A stretch of DNA of 19,305 nucleotides, from contig CAYMYX010000028.1 of NCBI GenBank assembly GCA_964394795.1, forward strand, positions 1 through 19,305. The letters are read 5' to 3'. Shown here in pieces: positions 1 through 8,023 of this stretch. Position 1 is the first letter of the stretch, and every line of letters starts with the position of its first letter. The notes beneath the pieces were generated by a model. The model did no database searches. It saw only the letters and a list, made by a program, of their open reading frames with translations, and was not told the origin of the DNA. Source of the DNA: CAYFUF01 sp964394795 (GTDB lineage: Bacteria > Bacillota > Clostridia > Tissierellales > Peptoniphilaceae). The translations under genes were made by a program, and so were the position numbers.

Positions 1-755
1 CTTCCTTCGCTTCCACTCATGTCGACGACATGGGCGAGTACCTTGGTGCGTTCAATATGGCGAAGGAAGTCATGTCCTAGACCAAGACCGTCACTTGCTC
101 CTTCAATGAGTCCTGGTACATCAGCGATAATGAAGGATGCCCCTTCCCCAATGTTAACGACTCCCAAGTTAGGTTGAAGCGTAGTGAAATGGTAGTTGGC
201 AATCTTTGGCTTTGCATTGGATAAAATCGATAGAATCGTACTTTTGCCAACATTTGGCAACCCGACTAAACCAACATCGGCTATCAGTTTAACTTCTAAA
301 ATCACGCCCAATTCCTGGCCATAACCACCCGGCTTAGCAAATCGTGGAGCTTGACGAATGGAATTTTTGAAACGGACGTTTCCGCTACCGCCCAAACCAC
401 CTTTTACAGCAGTAAAAGTTTGGCCGTGCTCGGTCAAATCCGCAATAGGTTTCTTGGTTTTTTCTTCACGAACAACGGTTCCGACAGGCACCTTAAGAAT
501 CAGGTCTTGGCCATCCTTACCAAACTGCTTCTTCTTCCGACCTGGTTCTCCTGCTTCTGCCTTATAACTCCCTTTATACTTGTAGTCTAGAAGAGTTTGG
601 ACGCCAGTATCCGCTTCGAAAATGATTGAACCACCTTTGCCACCATCTCCCCCGTCCGGACCTCCGGAAGGTACATATTTCTCGCGACGCCATGATACTG
701 CTCCGTCACCGCCATTGCCTGCTTTTAATTGAATTATCGCTTTATCTATAAACAT
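1..755 (-). CDS. obgE: GTPase ObgE/CgtA (3' end outside window)
   Basis: Ribosome-associated Obg GTPase, acting in 50S subunit maturation and stress control. About 251 codons are present. The translation starts MFIDKAII and carries the glycine-rich Obg fold (GGDGGKGG, then KGGLGGRGN), followed by the G domain with the P-loop GLPNVGKST, the switch threonine in FTTLQP and the G3 motif DVPGLIEGA. The reading frame runs off the left edge around VDMSGSEG, so the NKxD motif and any C-terminal domain are not visible. The ATG at 755-753 follows a GGGG-rich ribosome binding site at about 5 nt. In many Bacillota obgE directly follows rpmA; here a terminator and a regulator remnant lie between them, so obgE probably has its own promoter. 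Family identity is seen directly; the separate transcription is inferred. Confidence 0.97.
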   Translation of the reverse strand, partial: MFIDKAIIQLKAGNGGDGAVSWRREKYVPSGGPDGGDGGKGGSIIFEADTGVQTLLDYKYKGSYKAEAGEPGRKKKQFGKDGQDLILKVPVGTVVREEKTKKPIADLTEHGQTFTAVKGGLGGSGNVRFKNSIRQAPRFAKPGGYGQELGVILEVKLIADVGLVGLPNVGKSTILSILSNAKPKIANYHFTTLQPNLGVVNIGEGASFIIADVPGLIEGASDGLGLGHDFLRHIERTKVLAHVVDMSGSEG

Positions 756-826
756 AAAATCCCCGTTTTACTAATGTGAGCTCCCGAATATACTTGGGAG
801 TTCTAAGTGCTTGTTCTCATGGAATT

Positions 827-855
827 AGTATATCATTTATGCCGGTCTTTCAGAA
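827..855 (-). promoter_or_regulatory. Candidate promoter for obgE
   Basis: A TATACT hexamer (832-827) is a good -10 box. A weak TTCTGA (855-850) lies 17 nt upstream. It sits about 70 nt before the obgE start, downstream of the rpmA terminator, where a separate obgE promoter would be expected. The -35 match is poor, so this remains a candidate only. A 7-bp inverted repeat (CTCCCGA/TTGGGAG, 781-800) lies in the putative 5' leader and has no T-run. Confidence 0.35.
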
Positions 856-886
856 ATGGTTGGTCCTTCTTTTCACCTTATGACAA

Positions 887-1177
887 GTGTCATTGTCATG
901 TCATGATAACTACGTCTATGCCGTCCAGGAGGGGCAGGTTATCTACTCCCCTGATCTCGTTCGTCATATGTTGACTGCTGAAAAGAACCCCTTGACACCA
1001 AGGGAAATGGAAATCTTAGTTGCCTTAGATCAAGGTTTTACTACTCAGGCCATAGCCGACAGTCACTACCTTGCCCTCGGAACCATACGAAACTACATTT
1101 CGTCCATATTAAGCAAAACAGCTTCACAATCTCGCATTGAAGCAATCAATGTAGCTAAAGATCATGGTTGGTTGTAA
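887..1177 (+). pseudogene. Response-regulator remnant (NarL/LuxR HTH only)
   Basis: The 96-residue frame matches only the linker and C-terminal helix-turn-helix of a NarL/DesR-type response regulator. Residues from about 18 read VIYSPDLV, followed by LTPREMEIL (about 36-44), GTIRNYISSIL and a terminal RIEAINVAKDHGWL. The receiver domain with its phospho-acceptor Asp is absent: an in-frame TGA lies 6 nt before the first possible start (GTG at 887), and the upstream DNA shows no receiver motif in any frame I read. There is no ribosome binding site before the GTG. The recognition region has unusual residues (ADSHYLALGTI where family members usually have hydrophobic-Leu-Ser-x-GTV). It is the only plus-strand gene-like segment in the window. 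It is most likely a decayed regulator; a stand-alone HTH protein is less likely. Confidence 0.7.
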
Positions 1178-1180
1178 CAC

Positions 1181-1208
1181 AAAAAAAGGACCTGCCTTTG
1201 GCAGATCC
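1181..1208 (-). terminator. Intrinsic terminator after rpmA
   Basis: Read on the minus strand, a 9-bp stem (GGATCTGCC / GGCAGGTCC, with one G-T pair) closes an AAA loop and is followed by seven T residues. It lies 15 nt after the rpmA stop codon and should end the rplU-prp-rpmA transcript before obgE. Confidence 0.9.
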
Positions 1209-1222
1209 TACTCATTTGAAAA

Positions 1223-1537
1223 CTATGCAATAGCTGTAACTTCTACAGCTTCTGCTGCATCGACAGGATAAACGCTGACTTGCTTCTTATCCTTACCTTT
1301 TCTCTCGAAACGAACGACGCCATCGATAAGAGCGAATAAAGTATCATCCTTACCAATAGATACGTTTAGTCCAGGGTGGAACTTTGTTCCACGTTGACGA
1401 ACGAGAATATTTCCAGATGTAACTACGCAACCGTCAGATCTCTTGACTCCCAATCTCTTGGCTTTAGAGTCACGACCGTTCTTCGTTGAAGATACACCTT
1501 TTTTACTAGCTAATAATTGTAATTGTAATTGAATCAT
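1223..1537 (-). CDS. rpmA: 50S ribosomal protein L27, N-terminally extended form
   Basis: Ribosomal protein L27 of the large subunit, whose N-terminal tail reaches the peptidyl-transferase centre. The 104 residues show the family core SKKGVSSTKNGRDSKAKRLG (residues 11-30), then the ILVRQRGTKFHPG and VSIGKDDTLFALIDG segments. The first ten residues are the Bacillota-type extension that must be cleaved by Prp; prp is the adjacent gene. The usual cleavage segment ends in two Phe before Ala-Ser-Lys-Lys; here it reads LQLQLLASKKG, with Leu-Leu in place of Phe-Phe. The acidic C-terminus AAEAVEVTAIA is somewhat long. The stop codon is TAG. It is the last gene of the L21 operon, 9 nt after prp, and is followed by a terminator. 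Confidence 0.97.
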   Translation of the reverse strand: MIQLQLQLLASKKGVSSTKNGRDSKAKRLGVKRSDGCVVTSGNILVRQRGTKFHPGLNVSIGKDDTLFALIDGVVRFERKGKDKKQVSVYPVDAAEAVEVTAIA

Positions 1538-1546
1538 TTTAACCTC

Positions 1547-1876
1547 CTACGTAAGTGATATGTTGTCAGGATACTGATCCACTAGAGATTCTATGTTTAG
1601 ACGAAATCCCTCTAGAACGATGTTTACATCACGTCTTTCCTGACTACTCAAGCTCTCATAATCAATGGATACAGCAATCAAGCCTTCCCCATACTCATAA
1701 TCAATCTTATCTTCTAAGTCACAGACATCAGTCAACGTATTTAATGTAGCCAGACCTAAAGTCGATGCGGAAGCGCATACGATATCGCTGCCCGGTTCCC
1801 CTTGAAAGGAGTGTCCCTTCATGGTGTAACCCGTAATCTTTTGGTCCTCATTACATGCTACGTTTACTCGAATCAT
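1547..1876 (-). CDS. prp: Ribosomal-processing cysteine protease Prp (YsxB)
   Basis: Small cysteine protease that removes the N-terminal extension of L27 in Bacillota. The 109-residue protein contains the family signature around GHSFQGEPGSDIVCASAS. His22 and Cys34 fall at the positions known for the catalytic dyad in this family. The ATG overlaps the rplU stop codon by one base (TAATG), which indicates translational coupling. The gene sits between L21 and its substrate L27, as in other Bacillota. Length and motif are normal for the family. Function follows from established work on Prp in Staphylococcus; the activity of this copy is inferred. Confidence 0.95.
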   Translation of the reverse strand: MIRVNVACNEDQKITGYTMKGHSFQGEPGSDIVCASASTLGLATLNTLTDVCDLEDKIDYEYGEGLIAVSIDYESLSSQERRDVNIVLEGFRLNIESLVDQYPDNISLT

Positions 1877-2184
1877 TAACCTTCAATAGCTCCGATTTCA
1901 AGTAGAGTGTATGGTTGTCTGTGTCCTTGTTTTCTCTTGTAGCCCTTCTTCGCCTTAAACTTACCGACGATGATTTTCTTGGCTTTGCCTTGTGCTTTGA
2001 CGGTTGCTGCTACTTTTGCGCCTTCGACTAAAGGTGATCCAACTGTTAATTCGTCGCCACCGATAACCAAAACTTCCTCAAGAGTAATTTCGTCTCCTAC
2101 TTCACCATCAAGCTTTTCGACGCGTAGGACGTCACCTTCTTCTACGCGGTATTGCTTACCGCCTGTTTGAATAATTGCGTACAT
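1876..2184 (-). CDS. rplU: 50S ribosomal protein L21
   Basis: Large-subunit ribosomal protein L21, 102 residues, beginning MYAIIQTGGKQYRVEEGD. It contains the typical beta-barrel sequence and the basic C-terminal segment KFKAKKGYKRKQGHRQPYTLLEI. I chose the ATG at 2184-2182 because an AAAGGAGGG ribosome binding site precedes it at 7-8 nt and the translation matches family N-termini. An in-frame ATG at 2235 would add 17 residues unlike L21 and lies inside the regulatory leader. First gene of the rplU-prp-rpmA operon. Confidence 0.97.
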   Translation of the reverse strand: MYAIIQTGGKQYRVEEGDVLRVEKLDGEVGDEITLEEVLVIGGDELTVGSPLVEGAKVAATVKAQGKAKKIIVGKFKAKKGYKRKQGHRQPYTLLEIGAIEG

Positions 2185-2207
2185 TGTGTTCCCTCCTTTT
2201 AATTTAA

Positions 2208-2260
2208 GACTCGCCACGTGAGGTATGCTAAGCATTTAAAGACCGTTCGTGAGCGGTACA
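2208..2260 (-). promoter_or_regulatory. L21 leader RNA (ribosomal protein autoregulatory element)
   Basis: Between the promoter and the rplU ribosome binding site the transcript contains ACCGCTCACGAACGGT (short hairpin), ATGC-TTA-GCAT (second hairpin) and a CACGTGGCGAGTC segment that can pair back with the CTCACG loop. This arrangement resembles the known Bacillota L21 leader upstream of rplU, thought to bind a protein of the operon. The assignment is from remembered sequence features and position; no covariance search was possible. Confidence 0.7.
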
Positions 2261-2269
2261 CATTTAGAT

Positions 2270-2298
2270 ATATTACTATAAATCTTTGGCAGAGTCAA
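2270..2298 (-). promoter_or_regulatory. Sigma-A-type promoter of rplU-prp-rpmA
   Basis: TTGACT (2298-2293) and TAATAT (2275-2270) are separated by exactly 17 nt, in the short gap between the RNase G stop and rplU. Transcription would start near 2263, just before the L21 leader. Confidence 0.85.
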
Positions 2299-2333
2299 CA
2301 ATTCCTTATTACAAATCCTTGAAATCGCTTAAC

Positions 2334-3239
2334 TCACTGCCCTCTTCTTACCAAAAGCTCGACTAAACCTGATCGGGTAAACCCAAGTACCTTAGCTTGT
2401 AAGTAGAGTTTGTAGCATTCGTCTTTCAGTTCCTTCAGATAATTAGGTCCATCCTTCTTCGACATACTTATCGGATCGATGAGGACTATCCCTTCCAGTT
2501 TTTGGAGTTTAATAGCCGCCACAATTAGGGGAATGCTGGAGTGGTTCACCAACCGTATCTTAGCATCCCTTTCGAGGGCCATACTCCCAGCCGTCTGATT
2601 CACATCAATCAAGCTAGCTGCTTCGGTCCTATCGATTACAATCTCAGCATACTCATTAGAGATGATTCGATCCAACCACCTTCTCCGTTCGGCTGAAAAA
2701 TAATCGTCAAAATCGATGTCGAAACCAGACTGCTCGTTTAACTTGAGTCTCTCCCTATCGAAGGTAGGTAAATCTTGAAGATAACCAAGAATAGCTTGCT
2801 TATCATTGCATATCCATTCCACTTCCGGGTAGAAGTTCAGCCAAGTCCACAGTGGGTTTACCCCACGGTATAGGTCTTTCGGAACCGGATCAAAATTCTT
2901 TTGCTTCTGTAACCAAGCCCACGCTTCGCTGTTTTTGTCTACAGACAAGCGCTCGCTGGCTAAAGGCATCTTATCATCATAACCATCCCTGATAATTTGA
3001 ACTAGGACGACATCTCCGGATTTGAGGGAACGGATCGTATCTTTTTCACGAAGAAGAATCTCTTCCTTACTGGGTCCCTCAAGAACAAATCCTTGAAGAG
3101 CAGGAACTGGACGGATGATGCGCATGCGGTAAACATGTCCCACTAAGCTATCCTTATCAATCAGGTGGCGGTCAATCCATTCCCGGTCCCCAAAAACCCC
3201 CGCTTCCTGTTTATTCCAATCGATATATCCTGTCTTCAT
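2334..3239 (-). CDS. rng: Short RNase E/G family ribonuclease, no zinc link
   Basis: Member of the RNase E/G endoribonuclease family, which processes rRNA and mRNA. The 301 residues include an S1-like RNA-binding segment (about residues 33-100, starting GHVYRMRIIRPVP) and the catalytic region. There, VIDRTEAASLIDVN and GIVLIDPISM place Asp212 and Asp255 43 residues apart, the same spacing as the two metal-binding aspartates of E. coli RNase E (303 and 346). The chain ends at FTRSGLVELLVRRGQ, equivalent to the family's LGLVEMTRKR segment, just before the CPxC zinc link that joins dimers. Typical RNase G is nearly 500 residues. No frameshift is visible, so this seems a natural short form. AGGAGG precedes the ATG, and the gene starts 9 nt after PBP2 ends. 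Confidence 0.85.
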   Translation of the reverse strand: MKTGYIDWNKQEAGVFGDREWIDRHLIDKDSLVGHVYRMRIIRPVPALQGFVLEGPSKEEILLREKDTIRSLKSGDVVLVQIIRDGYDDKMPLASERLSVDKNSEAWAWLQKQKNFDPVPKDLYRGVNPLWTWLNFYPEVEWICNDKQAILGYLQDLPTFDRERLKLNEQSGFDIDFDDYFSAERRRWLDRIISNEYAEIVIDRTEAASLIDVNQTAGSMALERDAKIRLVNHSSIPLIVAAIKLQKLEGIVLIDPISMSKKDGPNYLKELKDECYKLYLQAKVLGFTRSGLVELLVRRGQ

Positions 3240-3248
3240 GTCCCCTCC

Positions 3249-6200
3249 TTATTCGGATGGTAAAACTTCCTCGCTGGTTTCTCCGTTTTCTTCTATCCCC
3301 TTATCCTCAAGTCCTTCAGGATCATATGTTGAAGTAGGCAAGCCTTCATATAGGGTTTCGTCCGGTTCGTAGGCAACCGGTACATCCAGATGGAACGCAA
3401 GTATATCTCTGGTGATTGCAACTGCGTTAGCCGATCCCACACCGTTTGGTAGGAAGGTAACCGTCGAAATCTCCGGATTGTCAAAAGGTGCAAAGGCAAT
3501 ATACCAAGCATATGGTGAATACACCTTGCCTGTTTCCGGGTCAATATCGTCACGATCAGCCGTACCTGTCTTCGAACCAACTTCGATATCGATATATTCA
3601 AAGCCTTTTCTAGCAATAGGACCATCAGACGACAACCTCATCCCTTCACGAATGTCATCGATGTGGGTCATGTCGTCTAAGACGATAGGGTGGCCAGTAG
3701 GTTGCTGTTGGAAAACTACCGTATTATTGTCATGGGTGCGAATCTCTTGAACAAGGGTTAGTTCATAGTCGTAACCACCGTTGGCAAAGATGTTAGTCAT
3801 CTGATTCAAAGCGATTGGTGAGTAGGCATTCTGCCCTTGGCCAATAACCGCGTTCATGGAGTCTGATTGAGTCCAATTCGCCTGGTTCAGATAGGTATAT
3901 TTGATGATATCCGCCAAGCCCGTATAGGAATCCTCTAGAGGTTGCTCGGCGTGGTAACCCATGGTTTCCAAACGCTCAATAATGATGTATCTTTCCGTTG
4001 CACTACCCTGGTCCGCCCAGGAAACAATGGTTTCAATATCCTGCTCGATATCTGTTTGGTTCTTAAAGACTTCTTCCTTCTTGTAGTCAATCAAATTGTT
4101 GTTGAGGAAACGGCGAAGAATACCTTTGGCCATATCCAACTTTCCATCCCGTGATGGAATAGAATTTCTAACTTCACTAGGATAATTGATTTCAAGGCCA
4201 CTGCTATCGCCAAGACCCAATTTGAGGGCCATCTCCGACATATCATCGACTAACACTTGAATATCTGGACCACTTTCTGACTTGGGGTTCTCCCCTAAAC
4301 CAAGCGCATAGAAAAAGTAGTTACAGGATACACCGATAGCTTCTTTCACATTGATGTGGCCATGGGTGGTTCCGTAATCGGTGTAAATTAAACAGTTAAA
4401 ACGAGTTGTTCCGATATCGATGTAACCCATACACTCTATGTGTTCTTCGGCATCTAACCCTTTTTCCAGCGCTGCCAACCCTGTAACTACCTTAAAGGTC
4501 GATCCCGGCTGAACCGCTGTCTGGGTCGCCAAATTCAGAAGAGGTCTTGCCTCCGTTAAATCCGATTCGTTCTTAGGCATCAGGTTGCGCCAATCGCTGT
4601 TGGAAATACCTGTTGCAAATAAATTAGGATCAAAGGAAGGATAGGAGGCCATAGCCAATAGCTGCCCCGTCTTCGGATCCGTCGAAACCGTCGCTCCGGA
4701 GTTAATATTCTTGTCCTCATTGACGGTCATTGACCCCCACTCGGATTCATAGGTAAGGCCATACTTCGTGGCAACAATCCCCTTATGCAAAGCCTTCTCA
4801 GATTCTCGTTGTAATTCAAAATCGATGGTCAAATACAGGTTGTTACCCGCCTTCGGTTCCACGGACTGGATGGTTTCCGTCCTGTTTCCGTAGGAGTCAA
4901 TCATGACCACATCTTTGCCGTTAACGCCGTGAAGGGTATCTTCAAAGCTTTCCTCAACCCCCGTCTTACCGATAAGCTCGTTGGGGAGGTAACCCTTCTC
5001 ATTGATGTATTTTTGGATTTCTGCCTCCGTGGCAATCTTACCGATATAGCCGATGATGTGGGCAGCTAACTCTCCCTGGGGATAGAAGCGGATTGGCTCG
5101 GTAGAAATCATAATGCCGGTTGAAGCAGGGATATTCTCTTCGATTTTGGCTACTGTCGTTGCGGACAGCTCGTAGCCCAAGTTTACCGGCGCATAAGCGT
5201 AGTTACCTTGAGCATTTACCCGGTCATTGATAGACAAGATGCCCAATTGTTCAATGGGATTCAGACTCTCTTTGATGTCGTGATCTTCAGCAATCTTCGC
5301 AAAGGCCTCTTCAGCGGATTCTTCTTCCAATCCCTTTTGCGCCTTGAAGTCAGATAGATCCCTTTCCGGGCCATACACCCAGCTCACCGTACTGATGCGA
5401 GGATAAATGCCTTGGTCGAACATGGCCCTCTCTGCTAAGTATCGGTAGTCTTCGTCTGTGATGAGTTCATCAAATAGCTCATGCTCTTCCGCCAAATTCT
5501 TCAAACGGTCGATGGGTAGCTCTAACGTTTCCTCTGCATTTTCGAACTCGATATTAACGGAGGAGGCATCTGGAGCAATCGTATAAGTCAAGTTGCTATC
5601 CACACCGAGATTAGCGAGCTTGTTGAGCAGTCCTTCAGCAGGAATAATAAACTCGTTGTCGGAGTTAACCTGGACGCTTTGCAAGAAATCGTCTAAGGCA
5701 ACTTCCTTCACGATAGTGATAAAGTCCTCTATCGCAGAAGTATCCATCGTGATTTCTGGGAAACTATGATGGAGGCTGGATTTGTTACGAAGAAAATCCA
5801 TCTCATAAGTATAAGTAAAAGGGGTTAATTGGATCTCGTCGATTAGATTTCGCTCACTCAGCAAATCATAGGCAAGCTGTCTAACCGCTGGATGGTCCAA
5901 AATTTGGCTAACCAGATTGGGGTTATCCTCTATGGTGTTTGTAATCAATGTCAGCGGACTATCTTCTTCTGTAATAACATCATCGCTGATTAGTTGGTCG
6001 TATTCATCGCCCTTATTAAAGGATAGGGCGTAATCGTCTTCGGGATTGATACTGATTGGAAGAGGCGTACCCTTCAGTGAAAGGAAAGTTAGGGCTCTGG
6101 CAGCAACCGAAACGCGATAGCTATTATTGGGACCACCCGCATATACTTGAGCCAAGAGTTCATCCAAAAGGTTACTGTCGTGAAGAGTCTCCTCTACGAT

Positions 6201-6608
6201 TTCTCGAGGAGCTTTCTCCGAACTGAAATAATCTTCCGTTGTCTCAAAAGTAAACTCATTGAGGCTAATCGGATAAGCATCGAGGTAGTCCACCCCATCT
6301 CTCTCCATGAAATGGATAAGTTGAGAGATAACCTCATTTCTGTCCTCGCTATCTAGAGACATCAAGTCATCCTTATATGCTTGAACGGCAAAGGACGTCC
6401 TCGTGCCCGCAAGTAAAACACCATTGCGGTCGTATATGTTGCCCCGAGGTGCTGTAATCTCTATCTCTTTTATTCTTTTGTTGTCCGCCATCTCTCGGTA
6501 TTGGCTTCCTTCTACCAGTGTAAGGTCGTAGAGGCGCCAAATGAGCACACCCATTAATACGAGCATGACAGCAGCGATGATGGACCAGCGTCCACGTCGA
6601 TCTCTCAT
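3249..6608 (-). CDS. mrdA: Penicillin-binding protein 2, class B, unusually long
   Basis: Transpeptidase that cross-links peptidoglycan for cell elongation, acting with MreBCD and RodA outside the membrane. It has 1119 residues, against about 600-700 for standard PBP2. A membrane anchor lies at about 9-31, and the dimerisation domain begins with ITAPRGNIYDRNG (51-63). A long poorly conserved acidic region follows (about 80-450). Family sequence resumes at RFYPQGELAAHIIGYIG (507-523). Transpeptidase motifs are complete: SxxK at 703-706 (PGSTFK), SxN at 761-763 (SCN) and KTG at 1013-1015. Another unusual stretch (about 812-905) lies between SxN and KTG, and an acidic tail ends the protein. It is the last gene of the shape cluster, 57 nt after mreD. 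A protease-type chaperone or sporulation PBP is unlikely given its neighbours. Confidence 0.93.
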   Translation of the reverse strand: MRDRRGRWSIIAAVMLVLMGVLIWRLYDLTLVEGSQYREMADNKRIKEIEITAPRGNIYDRNGVLLAGTRTSFAVQAYKDDLMSLDSEDRNEVISQLIHFMERDGVDYLDAYPISLNEFTFETTEDYFSSEKAPREIVEETLHDSNLLDELLAQVYAGGPNNSYRVSVAARALTFLSLKGTPLPISINPEDDYALSFNKGDEYDQLISDDVITEEDSPLTLITNTIEDNPNLVSQILDHPAVRQLAYDLLSERNLIDEIQLTPFTYTYEMDFLRNKSSLHHSFPEITMDTSAIEDFITIVKEVALDDFLQSVQVNSDNEFIIPAEGLLNKLANLGVDSNLTYTIAPDASSVNIEFENAEETLELPIDRLKNLAEEHELFDELITDEDYRYLAERAMFDQGIYPRISTVSWVYGPERDLSDFKAQKGLEEESAEEAFAKIAEDHDIKESLNPIEQLGILSINDRVNAQGNYAYAPVNLGYELSATTVAKIEENIPASTGIMISTEPIRFYPQGELAAHIIGYIGKIATEAEIQKYINEKGYLPNELIGKTGVEESFEDTLHGVNGKDVVMIDSYGNRTETIQSVEPKAGNNLYLTIDFELQRESEKALHKGIVATKYGLTYESEWGSMTVNEDKNINSGATVSTDPKTGQLLAMASYPSFDPNLFATGISNSDWRNLMPKNESDLTEARPLLNLATQTAVQPGSTFKVVTGLAALEKGLDAEEHIECMGYIDIGTTRFNCLIYTDYGTTHGHINVKEAIGVSCNYFFYALGLGENPKSESGPDIQVLVDDMSEMALKLGLGDSSGLEINYPSEVRNSIPSRDGKLDMAKGILRRFLNNNLIDYKKEEVFKNQTDIEQDIETIVSWADQGSATERYIIIERLETMGYHAEQPLEDSYTGLADIIKYTYLNQANWTQSDSMNAVIGQGQNAYSPIALNQMTNIFANGGYDYELTLVQEIRTHDNNTVVFQQQPTGHPIVLDDMTHIDDIREGMRLSSDGPIARKGFEYIDIEVGSKTGTADRDDIDPETGKVYSPYAWYIAFAPFDNPEISTVTFLPNGVGSANAVAITRDILAFHLDVPVAYEPDETLYEGLPTSTYDPEGLEDKGIEENGETSEEVLPSE

Positions 6609-6665
6609 GAATAACTCTTTCTAATAAAACCCAGTTTTTCTGTAATACGTTTGATAATTAAAGCA

Positions 6666-7166
6666 TCAATATCCGGTATATTTCCGAACAGAATCGGGTT
6701 TTAGGAACTTCTTTATCAGGTACATGACCAAGACAAAAAGGATAGCATTGAGGATTGCCTCAACGAAAATAGGACCCTTTATGTACCAACTCATCGTAAT
6801 CGGCTGACCAAGGAAGAAGAGGATTAACCAGTGAATCAGGTGGCTTACGACCGTGGCCACCAAGGTAATAAAAATACCACCTGGTAAGTAGCTGCTGTTA
6901 TTTTGCATGGCCCGGCCTACGAGGTGACCTACGACAAAATAGATCAGAGCTCGAACGCCAAGAATATTGGTGTACATAATATCTTCCAATAGGCCTAAGC
7001 CCAGACCGGTATAACTCCCCCACTTTTCGCCATAAATGATGGACATGGCCACCACAAAGGCTAATACAAGGTTTGCTTTGGCATCAAAGATAGCCACTCG
7101 GGAAAAGATCGTCGTTTGTGCAATCTGGATGATGAGGAGGGTTAGCGCAAATTTACCTTTATTCAT
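6666..7166 (-). CDS. mreD: Rod shape-determining protein MreD
   Basis: Polytopic inner-membrane partner of MreC in the elongation complex. The protein is about 166 residues, starting MNKGKFALTLLIIQIAQTT, with about five hydrophobic segments and the family's early motif near KANLVLAFVVAMSIIYGEKWGSYTGLGLGLLED. I chose the ATG at 7166 because GAGGAGG lies about 7 nt upstream. Longer in-frame starts at 7181 and 7172 are poorly spaced from that site. The ATG overlaps the mreC stop by 8 nt, which suggests coupled translation. The C-terminal helix ends in a basic tail. Confidence 0.9.
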   Translation of the reverse strand: MNKGKFALTLLIIQIAQTTIFSRVAIFDAKANLVLAFVVAMSIIYGEKWGSYTGLGLGLLEDIMYTNILGVRALIYFVVGHLVGRAMQNNSSYLPGGIFITLVATVVSHLIHWLILFFLGQPITMSWYIKGPIFVEAILNAILFVLVMYLIKKFLKPDSVRKYTGY

Positions 7167-8022
7167 TGGCATCCTCCTCAACTAAGGTGTTACTAAAGAC
7201 TAATACGCGATAAAGTCTGCTAAAATCTACATGCGACTCCACCGTTATATTTTTAGAAAGTTCATCATCAGACAGCTGTACGTTGCTCACCCGGCCTACA
7301 TAGTAACCTCTTGGATAGATGCCGCCAATGCCCGAGGTAAAGACTTCTTCCCCCATACGAACATTAGTGCTGGTGTCTAAGGAATAACCAAAAAAGGCTT
7401 CCTGGTCTCTGCTGTTGATAACACCATAGGCTCCCGTGCTTTGGAACACAATAGATACGTTATTTGCCTGATCTAATATGCTGGATACCTTGGCATAATT
7501 CGGGCCAACCTCGGTCACACGACCAACAAGTCCCTTAACCACATTTTTCTTCTGATCTTGAACGCCTTGAACAACGATATCTCCCGTTTCTACGCCATCC
7601 TTACTACCCTTATCGATGGTGAATTGGACGAATGTATTGGATGGGTCCATCGCTGTGACAGTCGCCTGCACGGCATCTTTCCCCTCACCAGATAAAAGCT
7701 CATATTCATCTTGTAGGAAAGTTTGCTCATTAACAACGGCTTCTAACTGTCTATTCTTTTCCATCAAAGCTTCATTTTCCGTTGTTAACTGGTCTACCTT
7801 AGCCTGGGTAGCTTTCGATCCAAACATGCTGTCGTAGGTATCCTGGAGTGAAACAGAAATCGTATAGAAAACCTGATTAATTGGCGAAATTACCCGATTA
7901 AGTAAAGAAGACGACATTCTTGCCGTCTCTGGGTTGCGATGAGAAAAAAAGATCAGCAAGAGAAGGAGGATGACGGTTAGCAGAAAGGGTTTATTGCTTT
8001 TTTTCTTTCGATAACGAATCAT
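7159..8022 (-). CDS. mreC: Rod shape-determining protein MreC
   Basis: Bitopic protein linking the MreB cytoskeleton to the periplasmic-side synthetic enzymes. The 287 residues comprise a short basic cytoplasmic tail, one membrane segment (about 13-27, rich in Leu), a coiled-coil region (about 65-100, with TTENEALMEKNRQLEAVVNE) and the beta-rich MreC domain, including VQFTIDKGSKDGVETGDIVV and GIYPRGYYVGRVSNV. The ATG begins one base after the mreB TAG stop, with AAGGGAG upstream. The order mreB-mreC-mreD and the length are normal. Confidence 0.95.
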   Translation of the reverse strand: MIRYRKKKSNKPFLLTVILLLLLIFFSHRNPETARMSSSLLNRVISPINQVFYTISVSLQDTYDSMFGSKATQAKVDQLTTENEALMEKNRQLEAVVNEQTFLQDEYELLSGEGKDAVQATVTAMDPSNTFVQFTIDKGSKDGVETGDIVVQGVQDQKKNVVKGLVGRVTEVGPNYAKVSSILDQANNVSIVFQSTGAYGVINSRDQEAFFGYSLDTSTNVRMGEEVFTSGIGGIYPRGYYVGRVSNVQLSDDELSKNITVESHVDFSRLYRVLVFSNTLVEEDANE

Positions 8023-8023
8023 T

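Noticed and set aside
781..800. Inverted repeat CTCCCGA/TTGGGAG as a terminator
   Set aside because: There is no T-run on either side and it lies in the obgE 5' leader, so termination is not supported.
2185..2235. Upstream ATG that would extend L21 by 17 residues
   Set aside because: The extra residues do not resemble L21, the ATG lies in a hairpin of the L21 leader, and the ATG at 2184 has a strong ribosome binding site.
3412..3750. Plus-strand open frame of 112 codons inside PBP2
   Set aside because: It overlaps the conserved KTG region of PBP2 on the other strand and has no recognisable protein or ribosome binding site; it is a shadow frame.
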